A model generated the notes under the pieces. The model was not told the origin of the DNA. It saw nothing but the letters and a program-made list of their open reading frames with translations, and ran no database searches. From Spirochaetes bacterium ADurb.Bin218 (GTDB lineage: Bacteria; Spirochaetota; UBA4802; UBA5550), in the NCBI GenBank assembly GCA_002069965.1, contig MWCI01000001.1, positions 1 to 64,000 on the forward strand: a stretch of DNA of 64,000 nt, read 5' to 3'. A program made the translations under genes and the position numbers. Positions 1 to 7,467 of the stretch are shown here, piece by piece; positions within the stretch are counted from its first letter, which is position 1; each line of letters starts with the position of its first letter.

Positions 1-1083
1 TTCTCGTATTACTCGCTCAATCAAATTTGTGTTCCGTATTGTTTTCCTATGCTTTATAGGAAATGCAAAATATCTCAAAAGATGCTCTTTATCTTCCACT
101 AAACATTTAATAGCTTTCGGCGCTTTTGCACTATATTCAACACATATCTCTTTCAGAAATTCTTCCGCTTCAAGCCTCGTTGTACTGTTCCATAACCGAT
201 GCAATTTGGCCTTCAGTTCTTCTTTCACATTCTTAGGACATTTCTTCAGTATATTCTCCGTCTTATGTACCGTACACCGTTGTAATTTCTTTTCACCAAA
301 GATTGTCATAATGGAATGAATAGGACCTCGTGCACCGTCCGTTGTCACTAATTGTACTGCATTCACATCTAATCCCCGCTTAATCAAATTATGAAATAAT
401 TCATCACTCTGAATTGTCTTCTCTGTCCCTATCCGAAAATACAACACCTCTTTGTGCCCATCTTCATCAACCCCTATGGCTATCATAACTCCTAATCGTG
501 TTTTTCTCCATTGTTTCAGTGAAATATATACAGTATCTACCTGAATGTATATAAATTTCCGAGTTATTGGCCTGTTTATCCAGGCAATGTACTCCTGGAC
601 TAATTGTTTTACTGCTCGACTTACACTACTTTTCGATACTCCAGGAAGTGTAATGCCTGCCCGCTCCAAACTACGCCGTATCTTTCGGGTTGATACCCCA
701 TTGATATACAGTGAACTTACCAACATTGCTATATTGCCTATCTGTTCTCGTATATATCTGAGTATCTCAGGCTTAAATCCTCCTGCCCTGTTACGGGGTA
801 TGCGAATTCCTGTTAATGGTAGCATCCCTATAGTACAATGTTTCATATACCGATAGCCATTGCGATATTCCTTGACTATCTTCCCATCGCCTGCTCGATG
901 TAGGTATTTCCCTATGTTACCCCCAATAAATTCTTCAAATGCTTTCTCAATATATACTTCCAGTGTCCTGTGGACCATTGCTCGTATGGGATCTTCATAC
1001 TGCTGTACAATTTCTTCATACCGACTTACTAACAAATTATTGTTGCAATTATTCTCTCCATATGTATACTTTGATTGTAGCAT
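1..1083 (-). CDS. IS256 (Mutator) family transposase, C-terminus cut by window edge
   Basis: An uninterrupted minus-strand frame of 361 codons starts at ATG 1083, preceded by AGGAGG at good spacing, and runs off the window start. It is a DDE transposase. I see the first Asp in QVDTVYISL, the second in LVTTDGARGPI, and the Glu in NLIERVIRE at the very edge, each in the expected IS256 context, so the catalytic triad is intact. The segment CTVHKTENILKKCP between them is also typical. The family is usually about 390-410 aa, so only some 30-50 C-terminal residues are missing. No stop or frameshift was found, so the gene may be active. Confidence 0.9.
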   Translation of the reverse strand, partial: MLQSKYTYGENNCNNNLLVSRYEEIVQQYEDPIRAMVHRTLEVYIEKAFEEFIGGNIGKYLHRAGDGKIVKEYRNGYRYMKHCTIGMLPLTGIRIPRNRAGGFKPEILRYIREQIGNIAMLVSSLYINGVSTRKIRRSLERAGITLPGVSKSSVSRAVKQLVQEYIAWINRPITRKFIYIQVDTVYISLKQWRKTRLGVMIAIGVDEDGHKEVLYFRIGTEKTIQSDELFHNLIKRGLDVNAVQLVTTDGARGPIHSIMTIFGEKKLQRCTVHKTENILKKCPKNVKEELKAKLHRLWNSTTRLEAEEFLKEICVEYSAKAPKAIKCLVEDKEHLLRYFAFPIKHRKTIRNTNLIERVIRE

Positions 1084-1140
1084 TGTGCTCCTCCTGTAAT
1101 AAATATTTTTGCTAAAGTCTTTATTATCTGGTAGGAGTAC

Positions 1141-1162
1141 AATGCTTCTTTCAAGCATTTTT
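1141..1162 (+). terminator. Hairpin plus T-run at the IS end
   Basis: AATGCTT (1141-1147) pairs perfectly with AAGCATT (1153-1159) around the loop CTTTC, and T follows to 1162. It reads as a short rho-independent terminator for plus-strand transcription at the IS edge, but the stem is short and AT-rich. The stem also covers the first codons of the acyltransferase frame starting at 1142. Confidence 0.4.
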
Positions 1163-1783
1163 ACACACTATGTGGGACATTACCGATTTTCATTGATATT
1201 ATTTTTAAAAATTTTGCTCATGCCGCTGATAAAAATTTATTTTAATTTACATGCTAATGGAAAGAGAAATATACCGGAGGGACCAGTTATATTTGCGCCC
1301 AATCACCAAAGTTTTCTGGATTCATTTCTGCTTATTGCTGCTCTTCCAAATAAAATATTGAAGAATAGTTACTTTTTATCTCGGGAGCTTGGTCTTATTA
1401 AAATATCTCGTGGTGATTCTTTAGCCAGGCTCATGAATACAATAATTGTAAATATTGATATTAACCTTAAAGAGTCTATTGAGAAAATGGCAGCTGTCAT
1501 TCAACATAAAGGCAACCTTGTCATATTTCCTGAAGGGACACGCACAATTAACGGAGACCTTGGAGAGTTTAAAAAAACTTTTGCAATCTTGAGCAAAGAG
1601 CTCAATTGCCCTGTTGTTCCAATAACAATTAATGGGGCATATAAATCTTTTAGACGAGGAAAATTATTTCCCAAAGCAACTTCAATCAAGATTTATATAT
1701 TGGAGCCTATATATCCCTCCAATTTAACTGTTGATGATATTGTAACAAAAACTAAAAATTCTATAGAACAACAACTTTTATGA
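1142..1783 (+). CDS. plsC: 1-acyl-glycerol-3-phosphate acyltransferase family (PlsC-like)
   Basis: Members transfer an acyl chain to lysophosphatidic acid in phospholipid synthesis at the inner membrane. The LPLAT signature is complete: block I NHQSFLD (the H-x4-D catalytic pair), a central segment around the conserved arginine, and block III FPEGTRT, followed by a proline-rich block PVVPITINGAYKS. A hydrophobic N-terminal stretch (LILFLKILLMPLIKIYF) would anchor it. The start is unsettled: ATG 1142 has an AGGAG, but both probably belong to the IS end, so the first 14 residues may be foreign. ATG 1220 or TTG 1193 are alternatives. The gene ends 12 bases from the convergent hydrolase gene. I see no partner gene for lipid synthesis nearby. 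Confidence 0.8.
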   Translation: MLLSSIFTHYVGHYRFSLILFLKILLMPLIKIYFNLHANGKRNIPEGPVIFAPNHQSFLDSFLLIAALPNKILKNSYFLSRELGLIKISRGDSLARLMNTIIVNIDINLKESIEKMAAVIQHKGNLVIFPEGTRTINGDLGEFKKTFAILSKELNCPVVPITINGAYKSFRRGKLFPKATSIKIYILEPIYPSNLTVDDIVTKTKNSIEQQLL

Positions 1784-1795
1784 AAATAAAGTTTT

Positions 1796-2641
1796 TTAGA
1801 ATCGATAAAAAACATGCTGTCTTGCAAGGCCAGCAAAGCCGTATTCGGCAATTTTTGGTTCGTTTTCTTCCCAGTTATCTCCATAGTGTGTGAGATACAT
1901 TTTTTTCTTGATTGCTGGAGAGAAATTATTCAATTCATCTATTGAGGCATGAACTCCACCTGTGAAGAACTGACAGTCATGGAAAATAGCTTCAAAGTTA
2001 AATCTGCTTTCAAAATACTCAACAAGGTCATGGTCATAACGAGTATCGCTTGTAAAGAATATGCGATCATCAATTATTACTCCACAACTCCAGAATGAAC
2101 TCTGCCAGTCAGAAGAGGAATCTGGTATGTGCTTTGTTCTCATTATCTTTATATCAATACCGCCAACTTTAACCCCATAGGTTTCTCTTGTATAGTCCGG
2201 AAGCCATTGAGGCCTTATGACCTCCCAAAAATCTTTAAAATGAAGCACATCTCCAGCATCTTCTTCATTATATTCACATCCGCCTCTCATGGACATATCC
2301 CATAGTATATGCTGATATGTTTCTGTTATAACCATATTTGGCTTTTTGCGTGAAAAATATCTTCCAAGTAGAGCAACCTCTTCCAGACCACCAATATGGT
2401 CAGCATGGGAATGAGTAATCAAAAAATTATTGATATTTGTCACTGGAACACCTAACTCAGATAGGGCCTGAGGGCATTTTGTTCCGCAGTCGACGAGGAG
2501 GTGATCTTTGCCCTTAATTATAAGTAGATTTGTTTGATACTGTCTTTTGGTGAAGGCACTTCCTGTCCCAACAAAGAAAAGCTCAAGTTTGCCATCGTTT
2601 TCAAGAGTGAGCTTTTTGTGCTCCAGTGTAATTATTTCCAT
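1796..2641 (-). CDS. Metallo-beta-lactamase-fold hydrolase (RNase Z / phosphodiesterase-like)
   Basis: The protein is 281 aa and carries the zinc-binding motif HSHADH (about residue 77), an upstream VDCGT strand, a downstream TKHIPDSSSD segment with a histidine ligand candidate, FTSDTRYD (bridging aspartate) and a late LTHYGD histidine. These are the five MBL motifs in order, so a metal-dependent hydrolase is well supported. The layout resembles the RNase Z/ElaC and cyclic-nucleotide phosphodiesterase branch, but I cannot name the substrate. ATG 2641 has GGGGGAG just upstream. It lies 16 bases downstream of the MORN lipoprotein gene on the same strand and is probably cotranscribed with it. 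Confidence 0.8.
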   Translation of the reverse strand: MEIITLEHKKLTLENDGKLELFFVGTGSAFTKRQYQTNLLIIKGKDHLLVDCGTKCPQALSELGVPVTNINNFLITHSHADHIGGLEEVALLGRYFSRKKPNMVITETYQHILWDMSMRGGCEYNEEDAGDVLHFKDFWEVIRPQWLPDYTRETYGVKVGGIDIKIMRTKHIPDSSSDWQSSFWSCGVIIDDRIFFTSDTRYDHDLVEYFESRFNFEAIFHDCQFFTGGVHASIDELNNFSPAIKKKMYLTHYGDNWEENEPKIAEYGFAGLARQHVFYRF

Positions 2642-2657
2642 ATTCTCCCCCTAATTT

Positions 2658-4691
2658 TTAGTTTCCCTGGCTCCAGTTAATTCCATTGCCAGAATCTATT
2701 CCCTGCGATTCATCACTTTTCCAGACATAAGTAGCTTTTCCATTTAGAGTTTTGTCATTTATGGTGCATGTCTTGTATTTGTCACCTTCTGCATTTGGCA
2801 TATAGGCATTTTTTTCACTATGGTAGTAACTGTCTATGGCTGTTATATATCTTGTACCATCGGGCCATATTTTTAATCCCTTATTTTCGCATCTGCCCTC
2901 TGTAAATGTCCCAATGAATCTTGAGCCATCTGCATAATACCAGACACCTTCTCCATGTAATTTGTCGTTTTTAAATCCCCCAACATATTTATCCCCTGAT
3001 GGAAGTATTAGGGAACCATGGCCTGATTTCTTATCATATTGAAAATTCCCGAGGTATTTCGCACCAAACCATTTTGATTTTTTGCCCCAGGTGTATATAC
3101 CAGAACCATGCTTTTGACCGTTGAGCCATTCTCCTGTATAAGAATCGCCATCAGCTACCTCAATAGGTTTTTCTTCTATAAATTCCCCATTTCTCCATGA
3201 ACCATATAGACGTGATTTTTCTTTTCCTGTAGAATCATAGGTGAAGGCAGCAGCATCTCCGTTTAATTGACCTTTTGAGAAAGTTCCTATGTATCTGTTT
3301 GTAATATTCCCATTTTTGTCAAAGACGGACAGAGTCCCAATGCCTTCAGGAATTCCATCTTCATTTTGACCAATATATTGCAAGAGTATCTTGCCATTAC
3401 TGTCATAAGTAAAGATTGTCCCATCACCAGTCATTTTGTCGTTTTTAAATTGACCAAGGTATTTTTTGATAAGAATTCCCCTGTTGTCATATTCAAATAA
3501 TGAACCATGACCATCTTTTTTATTATTTTTGAATTCTCCTATATATCTTTTTATCAATATACCTTTGTCATTATATTCAGATAAGTCTCCATCCCCATCT
3601 CTGTCCCCTGATTTAAAAAAGCCTTCGTATTTTGAAATTATTTTGCCATCTGAATTATATTGTTTTAATATCCCTTTCCCATCGAATTTGCCGTTTTTAA
3701 AAGAGCCTGTATATTCTTCTTTTATTTTTCCATTATCGTGAAAGGTTACAAGATTGCCTTCATCTGTTGCCTCTCCGTTTTTAAAAGTGCCAGTGAGTTT
3801 TGATTTTATAGAACCATCTTTATTAAAGGTTATAAGAGTTCCTTTACCATTTGCTTTATCTTCAGAAACTTCACCTTCATATTGACTTATCTTGATACCA
3901 TTTTCATCGAAAGTGGTAATAACCGCATTGCCAATGAATTTACCATTGCGGAATTCCCCTTCTATTATGCTTTTTATTTTTCCATTGCTATCGTATGTTG
4001 TTATTTTTATTACACCTGTGGGATTGCCATCGTAGAATTTGCCTTCGATTTTTCTTGTAATTTTCCCATCTTTATCATATTCTAAAATTGAACCTGTACC
4101 TTGCAGTTTGCCATTTACAAAGTTTCCGAAATATTTTTTTTCTATCTTGCCAGATGAATTGAATATTGTAAGCTCACCATTTCCCTGAGGTTCATCATCC
4201 TTAAAATATCCAGAATAGGTTGATAGGATATTGCCTTTGCTGTCGTAAGTAGTGAGGGAGCCTTCACTATATTTGTCTAAGGTTCCTTCTTTTATTTTAC
4301 CCTGAAATTTTGATATAACTTTTCCATCGGGCGAGTATTTTGTTATAGTAACTTCTCCTGATGGGTTTCCATTTTCAAATTTGCCTTCAATTGTTTTTAT
4401 GAGATTCCCATTGTCATCATAAATGAAGAGTTTGCCATATCCATGGGGCTTGCCATTTTCTATCTCACCTTCATACTTCATATTTTTTGCACTGAGAGTG
4501 CCTTTTTTCTTCTGTGAAAGTTCGCTTTTTGGCCTATTATCATCCCCTGTAAGGTTTTTCTCTCTGTTTTCTACTGTAGTAATTTTTTGAGATTCCTCTG
4601 GTGAAGTACTTTTTGTTTGTTTTTTTGTTGTTTCGCAAGAGAGAGTAAAAACAATGGCAAGAAAAAGCAAGGTAAGAATTGGCTGTTTCAT
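2658..4691 (-). CDS. Long MORN/YwqK-type repeat lipoprotein
   Basis: This 677-aa exported protein has a lipoprotein signal (hydrophobic residues 5-17, lipobox FTLSC with Cys19), then a Lys/Ser/Thr-rich linker to about residue 65. Next come about 15 tandem units of 28 residues (one of 30) with the pattern F-x-N-G-x3-G-x-G-x-L-x3-D-x2-G-K-I-x3-Y-x-G, and a C-terminal block of ordinary 23-residue MORN repeats (GEWLNGQKHGSGIYTW, GGFKNDKLHGEGVWYY). MORN-type repeats form extended beta sheets, usually for binding lipids or proteins. Here the protein would be anchored at an outer membrane. ATG 4691 has AAGGAG upstream. The function is unknown. Confidence 0.85.
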   Translation of the reverse strand: MKQPILTLLFLAIVFTLSCETTKKQTKSTSPEESQKITTVENREKNLTGDDNRPKSELSQKKKGTLSAKNMKYEGEIENGKPHGYGKLFIYDDNGNLIKTIEGKFENGNPSGEVTITKYSPDGKVISKFQGKIKEGTLDKYSEGSLTTYDSKGNILSTYSGYFKDDEPQGNGELTIFNSSGKIEKKYFGNFVNGKLQGTGSILEYDKDGKITRKIEGKFYDGNPTGVIKITTYDSNGKIKSIIEGEFRNGKFIGNAVITTFDENGIKISQYEGEVSEDKANGKGTLITFNKDGSIKSKLTGTFKNGEATDEGNLVTFHDNGKIKEEYTGSFKNGKFDGKGILKQYNSDGKIISKYEGFFKSGDRDGDGDLSEYNDKGILIKRYIGEFKNNKKDGHGSLFEYDNRGILIKKYLGQFKNDKMTGDGTIFTYDSNGKILLQYIGQNEDGIPEGIGTLSVFDKNGNITNRYIGTFSKGQLNGDAAAFTYDSTGKEKSRLYGSWRNGEFIEEKPIEVADGDSYTGEWLNGQKHGSGIYTWGKKSKWFGAKYLGNFQYDKKSGHGSLILPSGDKYVGGFKNDKLHGEGVWYYADGSRFIGTFTEGRCENKGLKIWPDGTRYITAIDSYYHSEKNAYMPNAEGDKYKTCTINDKTLNGKATYVWKSDESQGIDSGNGINWSQGN

Positions 4692-4879
4692 TCAGTCTCC
4701 TTGAATTTTTTTATTTTTTTATAAAGTCAATTTTTATTTATGTCAATAAATATTTTCTATTTTTGGAGCTTAAAGATAAAAATAAACCTGAAAATAGATT
4801 GTTTATTTATTATTTCTTTGAAAAGTGACTTATCTTTTGATGATTCATCTTATGATTGAAATTTTTCAACTTGCTGTTA

Positions 4880-4888
4880 TGGTATAAA
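4880..4888 (+). promoter_or_regulatory. Possible extended -10 promoter for hisA
   Basis: TGGTATAAA fits an extended -10 element (TG at 4880-4881, TATAAA at 4883-4888), about 80 bases before the hisA start. No well-spaced -35 is visible; TTGAAA at 4856-4861 is too far away at 21 bases. Confidence 0.3.
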
Positions 4889-4967
4889 TTTTTTATTGTG
4901 ACCAGTAGAAGGATTTGAGGTTATAGCCAGAGGGGATACAATTTTATATATGAGGTAAGAGTAAAAA

Positions 4968-5726
4968 ATGAGATTTAGACCATGTATAGATCTTCACAAC
5001 GGAAAGGTAAAGCAGATAGTTGGCGGAACCCTTTCTGATAATGGTGCTGTAGAGAATTTTGTTTCTGATAAAGATGCAGCTTATTACGCCAGATTGTATA
5101 AAAGGGATAATCTCTATGGAGGCCATGTAATAATGCTTGGTCCAGGGAATGAGGAAGAGGCTTTAAAGGCTCTCGGAGAATTTCCAGGTGGGCTGCAGAT
5201 TGGAGGTGGCATAAATCCGGAAAACGCTGCAAAGTATCTTGAGGCAGGAGCATCCCATGTAATTGTGACATCCTTTGTTTTTTACAATGGGAGTATCAAC
5301 ATGGATAATCTTCTTATGATGGAAAGAACTGTTGGCAAAGAAAAGCTTGTTCTTGACCTGAGTTGTCGAAAAAAGAATGGTACTTATTATGTGGTTACTG
5401 ATCGGTGGCAGAAATTTACGGATTTTGCCCTTACCAGAGAAAATATTCTGGAGCTTGAAAGTCACTGTTCAGAGCTTCTGGTGCATGCTGCAGAGGTCGA
5501 AGGCCTTAAGCAGGGTATAGATTGTTCTTTGGTTGAACTTTTAGGTGACTTTTGTACTCTGCCTGTTACTTATGCAGGAGGAGTTAGAGATCTTGATGAT
5601 ATCAGAAAGGTTTATTCCCTCGGCAAGGGCAGAGTGGATTTAACAATTGGCAGCAGCCTTGATATTTTTGGAGGGAGTCTAAAATATCAAGATGTAATTT
5701 CCCTGGATCTTTTTAAACACTTTTAA
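4968..5726 (+). CDS. hisA: HisA, eukaryotic-type ProFAR isomerase (histidine biosynthesis)
   Basis: HisA isomerises the N-linked aminoaldose of ProFAR to the aminoketose PRFAR, the fourth step of histidine synthesis, in the cytosol. This 252-aa protein is a TIM barrel: FRPCIDLHNGKVKQIVGG gives the first catalytic Asp, LQIGGGIN the phosphate loop after strand 3, and TYAGGVRDLDD the second phosphate-binding loop with the paired Asp. The segments SHVIVTSFVFYNG and LVLDLSCRKKNG match the eukaryote-like (HIS6-type) branch rather than the usual bacterial HisA. It is isolated: no other his gene is within the window. A GAGG lies 13 bases before the ATG. Confidence 0.85.
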   Translation: MRFRPCIDLHNGKVKQIVGGTLSDNGAVENFVSDKDAAYYARLYKRDNLYGGHVIMLGPGNEEEALKALGEFPGGLQIGGGINPENAAKYLEAGASHVIVTSFVFYNGSINMDNLLMMERTVGKEKLVLDLSCRKKNGTYYVVTDRWQKFTDFALTRENILELESHCSELLVHAAEVEGLKQGIDCSLVELLGDFCTLPVTYAGGVRDLDDIRKVYSLGKGRVDLTIGSSLDIFGGSLKYQDVISLDLFKHF

Positions 5727-5846
5727 GCAAATATTAAAAAAACTAACTTTTATTGCTGAAAAAAAATATTACCTTTAATAAATTCCTTAAGCTCTAAACA
5801 TGTAAACTCCGAAAATTATAGAAAAGATAAAACAGAGGAGATTTTC

Positions 5847-6359
5847 ATGGTAGAGATCATAAATAGAGCTCTTATGCCAGTTATAAATGACTGTGGGATG
5901 TCAGCAGCAAGAGTAGAGGCCCTTGTGTATATAAAGGAATTTATTGATAGAATTTCCTCAAAAAGCTACATGAGAATGGAAGATCTGGAAAAACTCAAAG
6001 AGAGATATGGGGTATACCCTGATGTTGTGACATGGGGGGATTATTTCCAGACAGAGCTTGGTACAACTTTTAGAAATATGAGTGATGATCTTTTTTTTAG
6101 AGCAATTGATACTGTAAAATTTGATATGATCTCAAGCTACCTGATTTTTACAGGGAAAGATGCAAGCTTTTTAAACTGGATTGAGGATTCATATAATGAT
6201 ATAGTTTCCCATGGTAGCGATAATTTCACAGATGAGGAAAAGGAAATTATCCACCTAAAGATACTGAAAGATTATTTTATAGATCTTGGAATAAAGAATT
6301 CCTTTACAGAATCAGAGCTGAAATGGCATAGTTCTTTTAGTGAAGCAATGGCCATTTAA
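5847..6359 (+). CDS. Hypothetical protein, 170 aa
   Basis: I do not recognise this protein. It is soluble, acidic and predicted mostly helical, with no signal peptide or membrane segment, and contains EALVYIKEFIDRISS and a Tyr/Asp-rich middle. ATG 5847 follows a strong GAGGAG at correct spacing, and a rho-independent terminator lies 25 bases after the stop, so it is a real single-gene unit between hisA and the sugar-phosphate genes. Confidence 0.7.
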   Translation: MVEIINRALMPVINDCGMSAARVEALVYIKEFIDRISSKSYMRMEDLEKLKERYGVYPDVVTWGDYFQTELGTTFRNMSDDLFFRAIDTVKFDMISSYLIFTGKDASFLNWIEDSYNDIVSHGSDNFTDEEKEIIHLKILKDYFIDLGIKNSFTESELKWHSSFSEAMAI

Positions 6360-6383
6360 AATTGACAAGATAAGGCCTATATG

Positions 6384-6420
6384 AAAAGGTTGATTTTTAT
6401 AATCAACCTTTTTTATTTTT
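6384..6420 (+). terminator. Rho-independent terminator
   Basis: AAAAGGTTGATT (6384-6395) pairs with AATCAACCTTTT (6401-6412) around a 5-base loop, followed by TTATTTTT. It closes the hypothetical gene 5847-6359. Confidence 0.9.
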
Positions 6421-6436
6421 AAATCGGTGGTGAGCT

Positions 6437-7465
6437 ATGTTTAATGATATTGCTAAATTTGACACAAAAAACTTATTTTCTATAATAAAGGACTCATGGA
6501 AACAGGCAGATTATGGCTGGAACAAAAATATAAATCTTTCGATAAGTGGTCAATATTCCTCTGTGATGATAAGTGGCCTTGGTGGATCAGCAATTAGTGG
6601 AGATCTGTTGCGCAACTTTTTACAAAATAAAACAAAGGTTGCTATTACTGTAAACAGAAATTATACTCTTCCTTCATGGGTAGATGAAAAAACCCTTTTT
6701 ATAGCCTCATCCTATTCTGGTAATACAGAGGAGACCATTTCTGCTCTGAAGGAGGCAATTTCACGAAAGTGCAAGATTGTTGTAATTACAACAGGTGGAG
6801 CAATTGAAAACCTTGCAACAGAACATGGCATTGATGTTGTAAAATTGCAGGAGGGTTTTCAGCCACGATATGCTCTTTACAATTCATTTTTCACCCTTTT
6901 AAGGGTTTTTGTCAGTTTAAATTTAGCTGAGATCTCTGATGATTATGTTAAATCTCTTGTTGATATGTTAAAGGAATGTGGGGAGATTTATAGCAGAGAA
7001 GAAAGCCTTGCCTTTGAAATTGCAAAAAATCTCCAGGGATCTGTTCCTGTTATTTATACCGCAGCTGACTGTAATGATGCAGCGGGCAGGCGTTTTAAGG
7101 GCCAGCTTAATGAAAACAGCAAAGTTCATTCATGGTGGATGGATTATCCTGAAATGAATCACAATGAAATAGTTGGCTGGGAAACCTTTTCAAGTTCATC
7201 TATAAATTATAAGGTGGTAAATATTTTAGATAAGGATATTCATCCGAGGGTATTAAATAGATTTAAGATAATTAATAATTTGCTTTCAGACCAGGGCGTT
7301 GCTATAATTAATATTGAAAGCAATAGATCTACCTTTGGGGAGAGATTGCTTGAGTGTGTATATCTCTGTGATTGGATTTCTTATTATCTGGCTATTTTAA
7401 ACAAGAAGGATCCAGGTGAAATAGATTTTATTCATCATCTAAAAAAGAAAATGTCGGAGGTCTAA
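6437..7465 (+). CDS. Bifunctional phosphoglucose/phosphomannose isomerase
   Basis: The 342-aa length and two SIS domains match the archaeal-type PGI/PMI family, which interconverts glucose-6-P or mannose-6-P with fructose-6-P. SIS motifs are visible: VMISGLGGSAISGDLL (sugar-phosphate binding), ASSYSGNTEET (the SSxSGxT loop) and the second half with GRRFKGQLNENSK and PEMNHNEIVGWE, holding the conserved Glu/His thought to be catalytic. A GGTGGTGAG ribosome binding site precedes ATG 6437. The stop is 2 bases from the next start, so it is in an operon with the phosphohexomutase. Together they connect glucose-1-P/mannose-1-P to glycolysis or surface sugars. Confidence 0.88.
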   Translation: MFNDIAKFDTKNLFSIIKDSWKQADYGWNKNINLSISGQYSSVMISGLGGSAISGDLLRNFLQNKTKVAITVNRNYTLPSWVDEKTLFIASSYSGNTEETISALKEAISRKCKIVVITTGGAIENLATEHGIDVVKLQEGFQPRYALYNSFFTLLRVFVSLNLAEISDDYVKSLVDMLKECGEIYSREESLAFEIAKNLQGSVPVIYTAADCNDAAGRRFKGQLNENSKVHSWWMDYPEMNHNEIVGWETFSSSSINYKVVNILDKDIHPRVLNRFKIINNLLSDQGVAIINIESNRSTFGERLLECVYLCDWISYYLAILNKKDPGEIDFIHHLKKKMSEV

Positions 7466-7467
7466 TA

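Larger units (their letters stand above)
1..1184 (-). mobile_element. IS256-family insertion sequence, partial (runs off window start)
   Basis: The element holds one transposase gene on the minus strand. Its right end is inferred near 1184: the segment TTTTACACACTATGTGGG (1159-1176), continuing to ACC at 1184, resembles the terminal inverted repeats of IS256/Mutator elements, and acyltransferase-like coding begins right after it. Just inside the end lies a hairpin, AATGCTT/AAGCATT with a 5-base loop, followed by five T. The other end, and so the target duplication, is outside the window. The exact boundary is an inference. Confidence 0.75.
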
